Below, one piece after another: positions 43,964 to 52,030 of a stretch of 64,000 nt of DNA. The notes beneath the pieces are model-generated. The model saw only the letters and a list, made by a program, of their open reading frames with translations. It ran no database searches and was not told the DNA's origin. The position numbers and the translations under genes are program-made. This stretch comes from an uncultured Clostridia bacterium (GTDB lineage: Bacteria > Bacillota > Clostridia > Christensenellales > Borkfalkiaceae), in contig CALVXG010000001.1 of the NCBI GenBank assembly GCA_944368925.1, forward strand, positions 124,001 to 188,000. Reading direction: 5' to 3'. The stretch's first letter is position 1. Each line of letters opens with the position of its first letter.

Positions 43964-45325
43964 TTATTCAAAAATGATATACATTGCGTCACCCTTTTCT
44001 ATTTTAAGAGTCAACGTTCCGTTTTCAGTCGCCAATGTGCTCACCTGCCCGTTGTCATACGCCTTGACTTCCCTCGTTCCGTCCATCGTCAGCGTTACCT
44101 CCGACGCATCGCGCGGGGTCGTCGGCACAACCATCACACTGTCCTCACCCGTATACGGATTATGAAAACACCCTATCAATGCGTCGTCACCGCTGACCGA
44201 CGTGATCTTCCCGTACGAGGTAAGACTCTCTTCATACAATCTGAACCGCTCTTCCGTGGGTTTGGCGACATTCAGAATCACACCCTTCGAATCGCATTGC
44301 AGCAAATGCGGCCCAAATTGCAAAATCTCCGCATTGAGAGATTTTACATATTCGTAACGCTCCGTTTTCTGCCCGTCCGGAGAAATCAACGCATCCGTAA
44401 ACGATTCCGTACCGCCACCCGGTGTCCAATAGCAAAAATACTGTAAGCCCTTAACTCCGAACGCGAGATTCGTAAAGACCTGCCAGCGAATGTCTTCCCT
44501 TGAAGGCGTACGCTTGTCCGCTACCCCCGGCGTTCCCGAAATTCCCAACGTCTGAATAAATGACCACAACGGGATATTGCGCTCCGCCGTTTTCGCCCTG
44601 AGTACATCGAGATTGTAATAGTAATCCTCTATTTCGTAGCGCGTAAACGGATTGTTTTCGTCCGGCACAAGCAGAGGATACGAATCATAGGAATAATAAT
44701 TCGGCTGTACCATCTCCATCCAATCATCTACATACTGCAAATAAGGCACGCCCGCGCCGCCCTCTGCATAACTCGGAAACATGTTCACATGCCATTGCTT
44801 TCCCGGATAATTCTGCTCGTACGCTTCAATAAATGCGTTGACTGTTTCAAATTTGCTCCTGTTCGGCTCGTCAATCAAAAGCTGCCCCGCATACGCAGGA
44901 TACTGATAATACGTCTCGATCGCCGTCATCGCATTTTCGATCAGCTGCGCATTCTGCGTCACGGCATACTCATTGATCGCCTCCGTAACCCTTCGGTCCG
45001 CTACCAAAAATTTCATGCCGCTGTTCTCTGCAAACGTCAGCGCTTCCCGTATCCCGTTTTCATCGCTTTCAAAATATTCAAAACCGTTCACAAAATTTAT
45101 CCCGCATTCCGCCATCGCATCAAACGTCTCCTGTGACCTGTACTCCGCCGGCGGCGTCACCCACATCCCGATATGCAGATTCCCGATCGACAGCAAATCA
45201 TAAGGATTCGGTTCATTGCTCGGCCTGTTGCCCGGCTTTTCTTCCTTTCCTCCACAACCTGCCACTGCCAGTAACAATCCCACAGATATCATAATTGCCA
45301 AACTCCTTTTCAACTTTTTTTTCAT
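43964..45325 (-). CDS. lipoprotein, probable TIM-barrel glycoside hydrolase
   Basis: 453-residue surface lipoprotein (VAGC lipobox, Cys24). After a Pro/Asn linker the protein reads like a TIM barrel: HIGMWVTPPAEYRSQETFDAMAECGIN at 51-77, then AGQLLIDEPNRS at 146-157, where Glu153 is a good catalytic acid candidate, then YYSYDSYPLL and FGVKGLQYFCYWTPG. The C-terminal 80 residues form a beta domain (DGTREVKAYDNGQ) typical of GH42/GH5-like barrels. First gene of the operon, with its own promoter. The ATG at 45325 follows GAGGAG. Specificity cannot be inferred; galactoside- or glucan-active families are possible. Confidence 0.7.
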   Translation of the reverse strand: MKKKLKRSLAIMISVGLLLAVAGCGGKEEKPGNRPSNEPNPYDLLSIGNLHIGMWVTPPAEYRSQETFDAMAECGINFVNGFEYFESDENGIREALTFAENSGMKFLVADRRVTEAINEYAVTQNAQLIENAMTAIETYYQYPAYAGQLLIDEPNRSKFETVNAFIEAYEQNYPGKQWHVNMFPSYAEGGAGVPYLQYVDDWMEMVQPNYYSYDSYPLLVPDENNPFTRYEIEDYYYNLDVLRAKTAERNIPLWSFIQTLGISGTPGVADKRTPSREDIRWQVFTNLAFGVKGLQYFCYWTPGGGTESFTDALISPDGQKTERYEYVKSLNAEILQFGPHLLQCDSKGVILNVAKPTEERFRLYEESLTSYGKITSVSGDDALIGCFHNPYTGEDSVMVVPTTPRDASEVTLTMDGTREVKAYDNGQVSTLATENGTLTLKIEKGDAMYIIFE

Positions 45326-45362
45326 TGATCGCACTCCTCTTTTCATCATTCTTTATATTTCT

Positions 45363-45391
45363 ATCATAAGCTCTGCGCCTATGCAAAACAA
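45363..45391 (-). promoter_or_regulatory. promoter of the sugar-uptake operon
   Basis: Minus strand TTGTTT (45391-45386), 17 bases, TATGAT (45368-45363). It is 45 bases from the facing AraC promoter, giving space for shared regulation. Confidence 0.6.
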
Positions 45392-45434
45392 GTCGTTTTT
45401 TATTCTAAAAACACCGTTTTTTATGATACACCCG

Positions 45435-45463
45435 TTGACTTTTTTATAAACCGATGCTACAAT
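45435..45463 (+). promoter_or_regulatory. promoter of the AraC-type regulator gene
   Basis: TTGACT (45435-45440), 17 bases, TACAAT (45458-45463), followed by AAAGGAGATCACCC and the ATG at 45483. Confidence 0.75.
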
Positions 45464-45482
45464 TTATAAAAGGAGATCACCC

Positions 45483-46379
45483 ATGCTGACTTATACCGAA
45501 AATGAAATCAAAGCCACGCCTTTTTCCAAATTGTCCGTTTTTTCCTACACGAACATCGTCCACAAGCATACCTTCTATGAACTTACGATCATCCTGCGCG
45601 GAAATGCCAACAGTTCCATCAACGCCGGCCCCGTCCGACGCCTCCAGGAAGGTGACATGATCATCGTCTGCCCGGATGATTTCCATTCCATCCAGCCAAA
45701 AACCAAAGATTACCGCCACCGCGACTTCTTCATTTCAAAATCAAAAATGAAAAAACTCAACGATTTGTTCGGAGATAACTTTCTTATAAACTTCCTGAAA
45801 TCCGGGCGCGAAAATTACTTCAGACTCGATATCGAAGAAACCAACTTGATCGAAAAAAGAGCGTCCGCTTTTGAATTGCAATCCGATCCCTCCCCCGACA
45901 TGCGCTCTTACCTGGATAAAGTTCATACCGCTATCCTCGCCGAAATCTTCGGCAGCCTCTTCACTAAAGTCTTACCCGCCGCCCACACGATCCCGCAATG
46001 GCTCAACGATCTTTATCTGCATTTAACCAGCTTCCATTACGTCAGTTTTTCCATCGATGAGATCATCCGACGCACGGGCTACTCCCACAGTTACGTCTGC
46101 CAGATCTTTAAAAAAACTTACAATATGACCATGCGCGAATGCCTTGCCCGCAGCAAAATCATCCTTTCCGCTAACTTACTCGGCGAAGAAAAAATTATCG
46201 ATATCGCTACCTCTTTCGGCTGGGAAAACCCAAAAAATTATTCCATCGCCTTTAAAAAAGTTTTCGGCGTTACCCCGCAGCAATACAAAAAACACCGCGT
46301 AAAAAAAATCAGCTCCATATATCCCGATCCGCCGAAAATGGAAAAATTAAACGATTTCGAAAAAATTATCGAGCCTTGA
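45483..46379 (+). CDS. AraC family transcriptional regulator (sugar-uptake operon)
   Basis: 298 residues. An N-terminal cupin-like ligand-sensing domain (about 15-150, with KHTFYELTIILRG and GDMIIVCPDDFHSI) is followed by a C-terminal double helix-turn-helix (about 185-285): FSIDEIIRRTGYSHSYVCQIFKKTYNM and IIDIATSFGWENPKNYSIAFKKVFG. Divergent from, and probably activating, the lipoprotein-SBP-permease operon on a sugar signal. Confidence 0.92.
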   Translation: MLTYTENEIKATPFSKLSVFSYTNIVHKHTFYELTIILRGNANSSINAGPVRRLQEGDMIIVCPDDFHSIQPKTKDYRHRDFFISKSKMKKLNDLFGDNFLINFLKSGRENYFRLDIEETNLIEKRASAFELQSDPSPDMRSYLDKVHTAILAEIFGSLFTKVLPAAHTIPQWLNDLYLHLTSFHYVSFSIDEIIRRTGYSHSYVCQIFKKTYNMTMRECLARSKIILSANLLGEEKIIDIATSFGWENPKNYSIAFKKVFGVTPQQYKKHRVKKISSIYPDPPKMEKLNDFEKIIEP

Positions 46380-46554
46380 AATTTCTGACCTCTCCGTTTT
46401 TTCGTTACTTATATTTTTTAATATAAGAGGCTCTGCGTATCGGAAAAATTTCTCGCTCACTTTTTCGGATAAAACGGAACTACCGTTTTATCCGAAAGAT
46501 AAATCGGATTCCGATACGGAAAACCCGTTCGCCATATTACGCCATGATAACAAA

Positions 46555-46599
46555 CAGCAGGCGATGGCGCCGTCAATCAGACGGCGCCATCGCCTGTTG
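46555..46599. terminator. long hairpin, probable bidirectional terminator
   Basis: 20-bp stem from CAGCAGGCGATGGCGCCGTC to GACGGCGCCATCGCCTGTTG with one wobble pair; loop AATCA. T-tails are poor on both sides. Confidence 0.5.
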
Positions 46600-46762
46600 T
46601 AATTTAAAGATTTCCTTTTCCGTCTTACTGAAACGACTCCGATGAAACGGAAGAACACCGTGTAATCACATAATAGCAAAGCAAACAAGTAAAATACTCA
46701 AAACAGCAAAAGAGAAGCCCCGAAAGGCGTTGTCGGGTTTGATCGGTGCATTTTTGCATAGA

Positions 46763-46818
46763 AGAACCCCCGCGCGGGGATTCGAGGAATTTCCGCACGG
46801 GGGTGGGGGTTGCTTTTT
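46763..46818 (-). terminator. GC-rich hairpin after the second importer operon
   Basis: AACCCCC/GGGGGTT arms with an inner CCCCG/CGGGG stem, 17 bases past the RbsB-like stop codon. Confidence 0.5.
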
Positions 46819-46834
46819 TTACTTTTTACAAAAA

Positions 46835-47878
46835 TCAGCCTTCGTACACGAAACCGTCTTTAATCATCTGCTCGACGTTGCTGTTGTTCCACCACACGCC
46901 CGCGATGCTGACCGTCGGCTCTACCGTCTTGGTGGAATCCAGCGCGAACGCCGCCTGCTCTACCGCCTTGAATCCGATGTTGTAGGAATCCTGCGCAACC
47001 GAACCGACAAGTTTGGCATACGTCGCTCCGTTGTCCTTGACCCAGTTGATCTGGCTCGTCCCTGCGTCAAACCCGCAGAACAACAGAGCCTTGTACTGGT
47101 TGGGATTTCCCGTTACTGCCGCGTAGCACTCTTTCACGACGCCTTCGTTCGACATGAAGATCGCCTTGCAACCTTTCGTCTGCAGCGCGTCCAAACCTGA
47201 TTTGTACGCACCCGGAGTATTGTCCTTCACTTCCTTTTCGATCTTCAGATAGCTATCCAGTCCGTCCGCTTTCGCTGCTGCTATCAGACCCGATTCGAAG
47301 CCGCCCGCACGGTCGATACCCGTCTGCGATTGGTCATGCTGGATGATACCGACTTTGTATTCCGCCTTCTTTTCAAGCTCGGCCTTTACGACCGCGTTAT
47401 AGAACTCTTTTGCCGCCAGCTCCGCCGCCAACGTATTGGACGTCGCAACGCTGGAAACGATGGGGCTCGGATCGGGAATTTCGCTCTTATCGAAAATACC
47501 GCTGTCGAATTCCACTACGGGGAAATTCTTCTGTTTTGCTTCTTTCAGATAATCGCCGAATCCCTGGCCGATCGTCGCGATGACCATCGCCTTCGTGTTT
47601 TTATCGGAAACTGCCGCCGAAACGAGACGTTTCTGTTCGGGAATGCTGTTCGGCGTTTCATCCTTCGGGCCGCGGAATACGATGCTGTACCCGTACTTCT
47701 CGCCTGCTGCCTCCGCCCCTCTTTGCACCGACTTCCAGAATGCGTGTGTCTGCCCCTTTGCCATTACCTGGATCGTAGGCCCGCTCGTTCCGCCGTTACA
47801 TCCGGCAAGCCCGATACCGACAGATGCGGTCAGCGTCAGCGCGAGTACCGCGCAGAGAATTTTGTGAAACTTTTTCAT
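46835..47878 (-). CDS. sugar-binding lipoprotein of an RbsB-type ABC importer
   Basis: 347-residue periplasmic-binding-protein type I fold (RbsB family) anchored as a lipoprotein (LAGC, Cys27). IQVMAKGQTHAFWKSVQRGAEAAG opens the mature domain, SNEGVVKECYAAVTG and FCGFDAG line the hinge, and the fold runs to the C-terminus. It is the third gene of a transport unit after the RbsA- and RbsC-type genes. Ligand could be a pentose, hexose or autoinducer-2; LuxS is present 26 kb away but sequence does not single out AI-2. Confidence 0.87.
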   Translation of the reverse strand: MKKFHKILCAVLALTLTASVGIGLAGCNGGTSGPTIQVMAKGQTHAFWKSVQRGAEAAGEKYGYSIVFRGPKDETPNSIPEQKRLVSAAVSDKNTKAMVIATIGQGFGDYLKEAKQKNFPVVEFDSGIFDKSEIPDPSPIVSSVATSNTLAAELAAKEFYNAVVKAELEKKAEYKVGIIQHDQSQTGIDRAGGFESGLIAAAKADGLDSYLKIEKEVKDNTPGAYKSGLDALQTKGCKAIFMSNEGVVKECYAAVTGNPNQYKALLFCGFDAGTSQINWVKDNGATYAKLVGSVAQDSYNIGFKAVEQAAFALDSTKTVEPTVSIAGVWWNNSNVEQMIKDGFVYEG

Positions 47879-47973
47879 TTTTTTCCTCCTTCAAGAAAAA
47901 GTATATTTTCCGCGTCCATAGACGCATGTTCCGAGTTTTGCTGCGGAGCGGCGTCAGCCGCCCCGCTTTACCT

Positions 47974-49368
47974 TCACTTTTTTGACTGCTTCCGCGCTTT
48001 CTGTTCTTCGTCTTTCGCGCGCTTCCGCTCTTCCCTTTCGGCTGCTCTCGTCGCTTTTTCCGCTTCCTTTGCCAAGCGTTTGCTCTCTTTTAACTCTTTG
48101 AGCGCCTCAACGTCGGCAACCTTGCACTTCGCATACTCGTCTACGAAAACTTTCTTCAATTCGACAAGCTGCGCGTCGATCGCCGCACACTGCGCCGTGC
48201 GCTCTTCCTGGGTCAGCTTGCGGTTCGAAAGAATATAATCTTTCTTTACCCGAAGCTCTTCCGTCACCTCGCGGTATCTCGCCTTGCACTTCACCGCCGA
48301 ATCGTTTACCTTGACTTTGTTGGACGCCTTCGTCTTGAGAATGTCCATGAACACCGCCAGCACAACAATGATACCCGTCACGGCATACGTGATATATGTG
48401 GAATCTACCGGAACCTGGAACGTCGCAAGCGCTATATTCAGACCGTTGCGCAGCACTACCAACAGGATCGCGCCGATCAGCGATCCGAACACGGATGCGA
48501 TACCGCCCGTCGAACTCGTGCCGCCTATGTACACGCCTGCAATTGCGTCCAGTTCCATTCCGTTGCCGCCCGCCGACGTGACCGTCGGGTTCGCCGCCGC
48601 CCAGAAGATCGCCGCAAATCCCGCCAAAAGTCCGCTGATCAGATACGCGATGATCTTGTAATTATCCACCCGTATTCCCGAAAGGCGCGTCGCCTCTTCG
48701 TTGCTTCCGATGGAAAGAATGTATCTGCCGATCTTGCATTTATACATCAGATACAGACAGATCAGTAACAACCCGAGCACCCAGACCAGTCCGATCGGAA
48801 AATCGTTCAGATTGGAGAAAACCTTTTGAAACGTCGATCCCGTCGGATAAAAGATGTTGGGATTCTTCGCAATGATGGCGGATATACCGCGCGAGAACAT
48901 CATCGTGCCCAGCGTCGCAATGAACGGAGGCAATTTAAGCTTCGCCACCAAAAATCCGTTGAGAAGGCCGAACAGCCCGCCTACGACCACCATGACGATG
49001 CAGGCAATCCACAGAGGCATTCCGTCCGTATAGAATTTACCCGCAATCACGGCCGACGCAATACACACCGTTCCGATCGACAAATCGATACCGCCCGTCG
49101 CAATGACAAACGTCACGCCCAACCCGAGTATCGCATACGGCGCCAGTTCCTGCACCATCGTGAGTATATTCAGCCCGTCCGCAAAGCTCGAATTGATGAT
49201 CGTGAAAACCACAAACAGGGCCACAGCCGCCAATATGATGATCAGATTTTGCTTTCCGTTTGTCATCAGATTGCCCAGCGTTTTCGCGCCGAATTGGCGC
49301 GCCCTGCCCCGCACATTGAGCGCTACGACATATTCATTGCCCTTCGGCTTTTTAGATTGCTTGGTCAT
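47974..49368 (-). CDS. RbsC-type sugar ABC permease with long charged C-terminal extension
   Basis: Permease of the ribose/galactose/AI-2 type (464 residues, about ten helices in the first 340). IDLSIGTVCIASAVIAG and GRYILSIGSNEEATRLSGI are family hallmarks. RbsC is normally about 320-340 residues; here residues 345-464 form an extra highly charged, mainly helical cytoplasmic tail (KVNDSAVKCKARYREV to a Lys/Glu-rich end), likely a coiled coil. ATG at 49368 with GGAGGTAAATT; it overlaps the ATPase gene by 17 bases. Confidence 0.9.
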   Translation of the reverse strand: MTKQSKKPKGNEYVVALNVRGRARQFGAKTLGNLMTNGKQNLIIILAAVALFVVFTIINSSFADGLNILTMVQELAPYAILGLGVTFVIATGGIDLSIGTVCIASAVIAGKFYTDGMPLWIACIVMVVVGGLFGLLNGFLVAKLKLPPFIATLGTMMFSRGISAIIAKNPNIFYPTGSTFQKVFSNLNDFPIGLVWVLGLLLICLYLMYKCKIGRYILSIGSNEEATRLSGIRVDNYKIIAYLISGLLAGFAAIFWAAANPTVTSAGGNGMELDAIAGVYIGGTSSTGGIASVFGSLIGAILLVVLRNGLNIALATFQVPVDSTYITYAVTGIIVVLAVFMDILKTKASNKVKVNDSAVKCKARYREVTEELRVKKDYILSNRKLTQEERTAQCAAIDAQLVELKKVFVDEYAKCKVADVEALKELKESKRLAKEAEKATRAAEREERKRAKDEEQKARKQSKK

Positions 49369-50875
49369 AATTTACCTCCTCTCTTTTCGTGGATAGCTGC
49401 ATGATTTTTTCCTGATTGGCTTCGGAGATATCCAACTCGCCCGTCTTGCGCCCTTCGCACATGACAAGCACCCTGTCGGATAAACGAAGCACCTCCACCA
49501 ATTCAGAGGAAATTACGATAATCGATTTGCCCTGCGCCGCAAGCTCATTGATCAGCGTATAGATCTCGCTCTTCGCCCCGACGTCGATCCCGCGGGTCGG
49601 TTCGTCGAATATGAGTATGTCGCTGTTCTTGATCAGCCACCGCGCAATGATCACCTTCTGCTGGTTCCCGCCCGACAGATTCTTTAAAAGCTGATCCATC
49701 GACGGCGTTTTCGTGCGCAGTTTGTTGTTATACTCGCGCGCCTCGTCTTTCATCTTTCGGTCGTTGATAAACCCGAACCGTATGTATCTGTTCAGCGATG
49801 CGAGCGCCGTATTCTCCGCAACCGACTTGATCAGCATCAGCCCGTACCGCTTGCGGTCTTCCGACAAATACCCGATCCCGTACTTCACCGCGTCGGCAGG
49901 TGTCTTGATATTCACACGTTTGCCCTTAATGTAGATCTCCCCGCTGTCGAACGGATCCGCCCCGAAGACCGCCCGCGCCACTTCCGTGCGTCCCGCGCCC
50001 ATCAGACCGGAAAACCCGAGGATCTCTCCCTTGCGAAGCTGAAAACTTACGTCCTTGATCGTATCGCCGCTGCGAAGATGCTTCACTTCCAGCACGACTT
50101 CCGCATCTTCCGCTACGTTGCTCTTCTCTTTCGGATCTTCGTACACCACGCGGCCGATCATCATTTGTATGATCTCGTCCTTCGTGACTTTGTCCGTATC
50201 TACCGTGCCTACGTATTCCCCGTCACGCATCACCGTCACACGGTCGGAGATCCGCTTGATCTCGTCCATACGGTGCGAAATATAAATCATCCCGATCCCC
50301 TTCGCCTTCAGATCCGCCATGATCTTGAACAGATCTTCGATCTCCGTCTGCGTCAGCGCCGCCGTCGGTTCGTCCAGGATCAGAAGCTTCGTGTTGTGCG
50401 AAACCGCTTTCGCAATCTCCACCATCTGCTGCTTCCCGACCGTCAGTGAACCCAGCTTCACCGTCGGATCTATGTTGATCCCGATGTACTTGAACAGCTC
50501 CCGCGCTTTCTTGATCATCGCCCCGTCATTGATCCATAAATGCCCGCTCATGCTCTCGCGGCCGATGTATATGTTCTGCGCCACCGTCAGATGGTTCATC
50601 ATGTTCAGCTCTTGATGAATCATCCCGATCCCAAGCTCCTGCGCTTCCCGTATGTTGCGGACAGAATAAGGTCTTCCTTCGTAGGTGATCGTACCCCCGT
50701 CCGGCTGATGTATGCCCGTAAGCACTTTCATCAACGTCGACTTCCCCGCACCGTTCTCTCCTACCAGAGCCACTACCTCCCCCCGCTTCAGGTTCAGATT
50801 GACCCCCTTGAGTGCGTGTACGCCGAGGAACCGCTTATCGATGCCCTTCATCTCCAGAAGATATTCTTGTTCCAT
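49352..50875 (-). CDS. RbsA-type sugar ABC transporter ATP-binding protein
   Basis: Double ATPase (507 residues) of the ribose/galactose/AI-2 importer class. First domain: Walker A GENGAGKST and signature LTVGKQQMVEI, LDEPTAALT. Second domain: degenerate Walker A GLMGAGRTE and signature LSGGNQQKVIIARWL, FDEPTRGIDVG, as usual for RbsA. The ATG at 50875 with GAGGAGG was chosen over upstream starts at 50935 and 50905. Energises uptake through the RbsC- and RbsB-like partners. Confidence 0.92.
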   Translation of the reverse strand: MEQEYLLEMKGIDKRFLGVHALKGVNLNLKRGEVVALVGENGAGKSTLMKVLTGIHQPDGGTITYEGRPYSVRNIREAQELGIGMIHQELNMMNHLTVAQNIYIGRESMSGHLWINDGAMIKKARELFKYIGINIDPTVKLGSLTVGKQQMVEIAKAVSHNTKLLILDEPTAALTQTEIEDLFKIMADLKAKGIGMIYISHRMDEIKRISDRVTVMRDGEYVGTVDTDKVTKDEIIQMMIGRVVYEDPKEKSNVAEDAEVVLEVKHLRSGDTIKDVSFQLRKGEILGFSGLMGAGRTEVARAVFGADPFDSGEIYIKGKRVNIKTPADAVKYGIGYLSEDRKRYGLMLIKSVAENTALASLNRYIRFGFINDRKMKDEAREYNNKLRTKTPSMDQLLKNLSGGNQQKVIIARWLIKNSDILIFDEPTRGIDVGAKSEIYTLINELAAQGKSIIVISSELVEVLRLSDRVLVMCEGRKTGELDISEANQEKIMQLSTKREEVNYDQAI

Positions 50876-50903
50876 CGCTTCCTCCTCGCTTAATTCTGCT
50901 TCC

Positions 50904-50932
50904 ATCATACCATACCCCCAACAAAACTTCAA
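50904..50932 (-). promoter_or_regulatory. promoter of the RbsA-C-B operon
   Basis: Minus strand TTGAAG (50932-50927), 17 bases, TATGAT (50909-50904). Divergent AraC gene starts at 51076. Confidence 0.6.
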
Positions 50933-51061
50933 CATTCAAATTTGCCTTTATTCAGCCGCAAAAAAGTATGCTTTTTTCAAAAAAATTTAAAATCTAACAT
51001 TTTCTAAGCCAAAATTTTTTAAATTATTTTTATAATAGTGTAGAAATTTTCATTTTTTTGT

Positions 51062-51067
51062 ATTATA
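51062..51067 (+). promoter_or_regulatory. -10 element of the second AraC regulator, possibly giving a leaderless mRNA
   Basis: TATAAT ends nine bases before the A of the ATG at 51076. No ribosome-binding site is visible. A second TATAAT lies at 51031-51036 and would give a 40-base leader. Confidence 0.45.
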
Positions 51068-51075
51068 ATAGTTTC

Positions 51076-51942
51076 ATGAATAATAACATCCATCGTAAAA
51101 ACAGCGACGTCCGTCAGCATATGACTTTCCATAAAAGCAGTTCGCAATCTTTAAAGCCCAAAATTTTATACGCCGGCGAACTCAAACGCACCAAAACCTG
51201 GAGCGAACAGCAGCACGAACATAACTTTTTGGAAATTTTGTTCGTCCGCAGCGGCGAGGGCACCGTCTACATCGGAAACGAGGAACTCCCCATACGTACG
51301 GGCAATCTGCTCGTCTTTAACCCCCACCTGCCCCACTACGAATCGGGAAAAGAACTCTCTTTCTACTTCTTCGGCGTCAACAACGTCCAGTTGGAAAACA
51401 TGCCGAAAAATTACCTCCTCACCGAAAACGTCTGCCCCGTCATTCACACGGGTGACGACGCCGAAATCTTCGAAGCATGCTTTTCGCACCTCATTTCCGA
51501 GGCCGAACGCAAATTGTATTATTACGACGAGATCTCCGACAACCTCGTCAAAATTATCCTTTCGCATATTCTGCGCATCCTCGCCTATGGCGATGAAAGC
51601 TATTTCAAAACCAACCAATCGTACAAACAGGCCAAGGAATACATCGACCAGAACTTCGCCGAAATCAAAAGCATCGACGACGTTTGCAGCCGCATGTACA
51701 TCAGCCGCTTTTACCTTACCCACCTGTTCAAAGAATACAGCGGCATGTCGCCCCTAAAATACATTCTCATCAAACGCATGGCCCAGGCAAAAGATCTGCT
51801 CGAAAATACCGACCTGCCCATCAGCGAAATCGCACTGCGCGCAGGCTATGCGGAAGTAAATTCCTTTATCAAAACGTTCAAAAATATCGAATCGGTCACC
51901 CCGGCCGTCTATCGCGCCGCACACAAACACCGCGACAGCTGA
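51076..51942 (+). CDS. AraC family transcriptional regulator (RbsA-C-B operon)
   Basis: 288 residues from the ATG at 51076. Cupin-like sensor domain (about 25-140, EHNFLEILFVRSGEGTVYIG) followed by two helix-turn-helix motifs (about 195-285): IDDVCSRMYISRFYLTHLFKEYSGM and ISEIALRAGYAEVNSFIKTFKN. Divergent from the RbsA-type operon, which it probably controls. The frame is open from a TTG at 51058, but that lies on the -10 box. Confidence 0.9.
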   Translation: MNNNIHRKNSDVRQHMTFHKSSSQSLKPKILYAGELKRTKTWSEQQHEHNFLEILFVRSGEGTVYIGNEELPIRTGNLLVFNPHLPHYESGKELSFYFFGVNNVQLENMPKNYLLTENVCPVIHTGDDAEIFEACFSHLISEAERKLYYYDEISDNLVKIILSHILRILAYGDESYFKTNQSYKQAKEYIDQNFAEIKSIDDVCSRMYISRFYLTHLFKEYSGMSPLKYILIKRMAQAKDLLENTDLPISEIALRAGYAEVNSFIKTFKNIESVTPAVYRAAHKHRDS

Positions 51943-51963
51943 TCGGCGCGCCGCCGTGCACAC

Positions 51964-51999
51964 AAAAAAAGGCAAGTGTTTTCTAACACTTGCCTTTTT
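51964..51999 (-). terminator. bidirectional terminator between AraC gene and fibre cluster
   Basis: AAAAAAAGGCAAGTGTT with AACACTTGCCTTTTTT: a perfect stem with A-tract and T-tract, able to end both the plus-strand AraC gene and the minus-strand beta-helix gene. Confidence 0.88.
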
Positions 52000-52030
52000 T
52001 AATTGCATTTTTCACGTATGTCCGCGATCT

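Larger units (their letters stand above)
46380..46834. other. gene-free stretch of stacked hairpins
   Basis: About 455 bases without a supported gene. Contains perfect stems at 46463-46497 (TTTCGGATAAAACGG arms), 46555-46599 (20-bp stem) and a GC-rich structure near 46763-46818. These are probably the terminators of the AraC gene and of the second importer operon; a T-poor stretch lies between. Confidence 0.55.

Noticed and set aside
46835-50875. Autoinducer-2 (Lsr-type) importer linked to luxS
   Set aside because: The importer is of the general RbsA/C/B class, and no lsrK, lsrF or lsrG genes are nearby; substrate left open.
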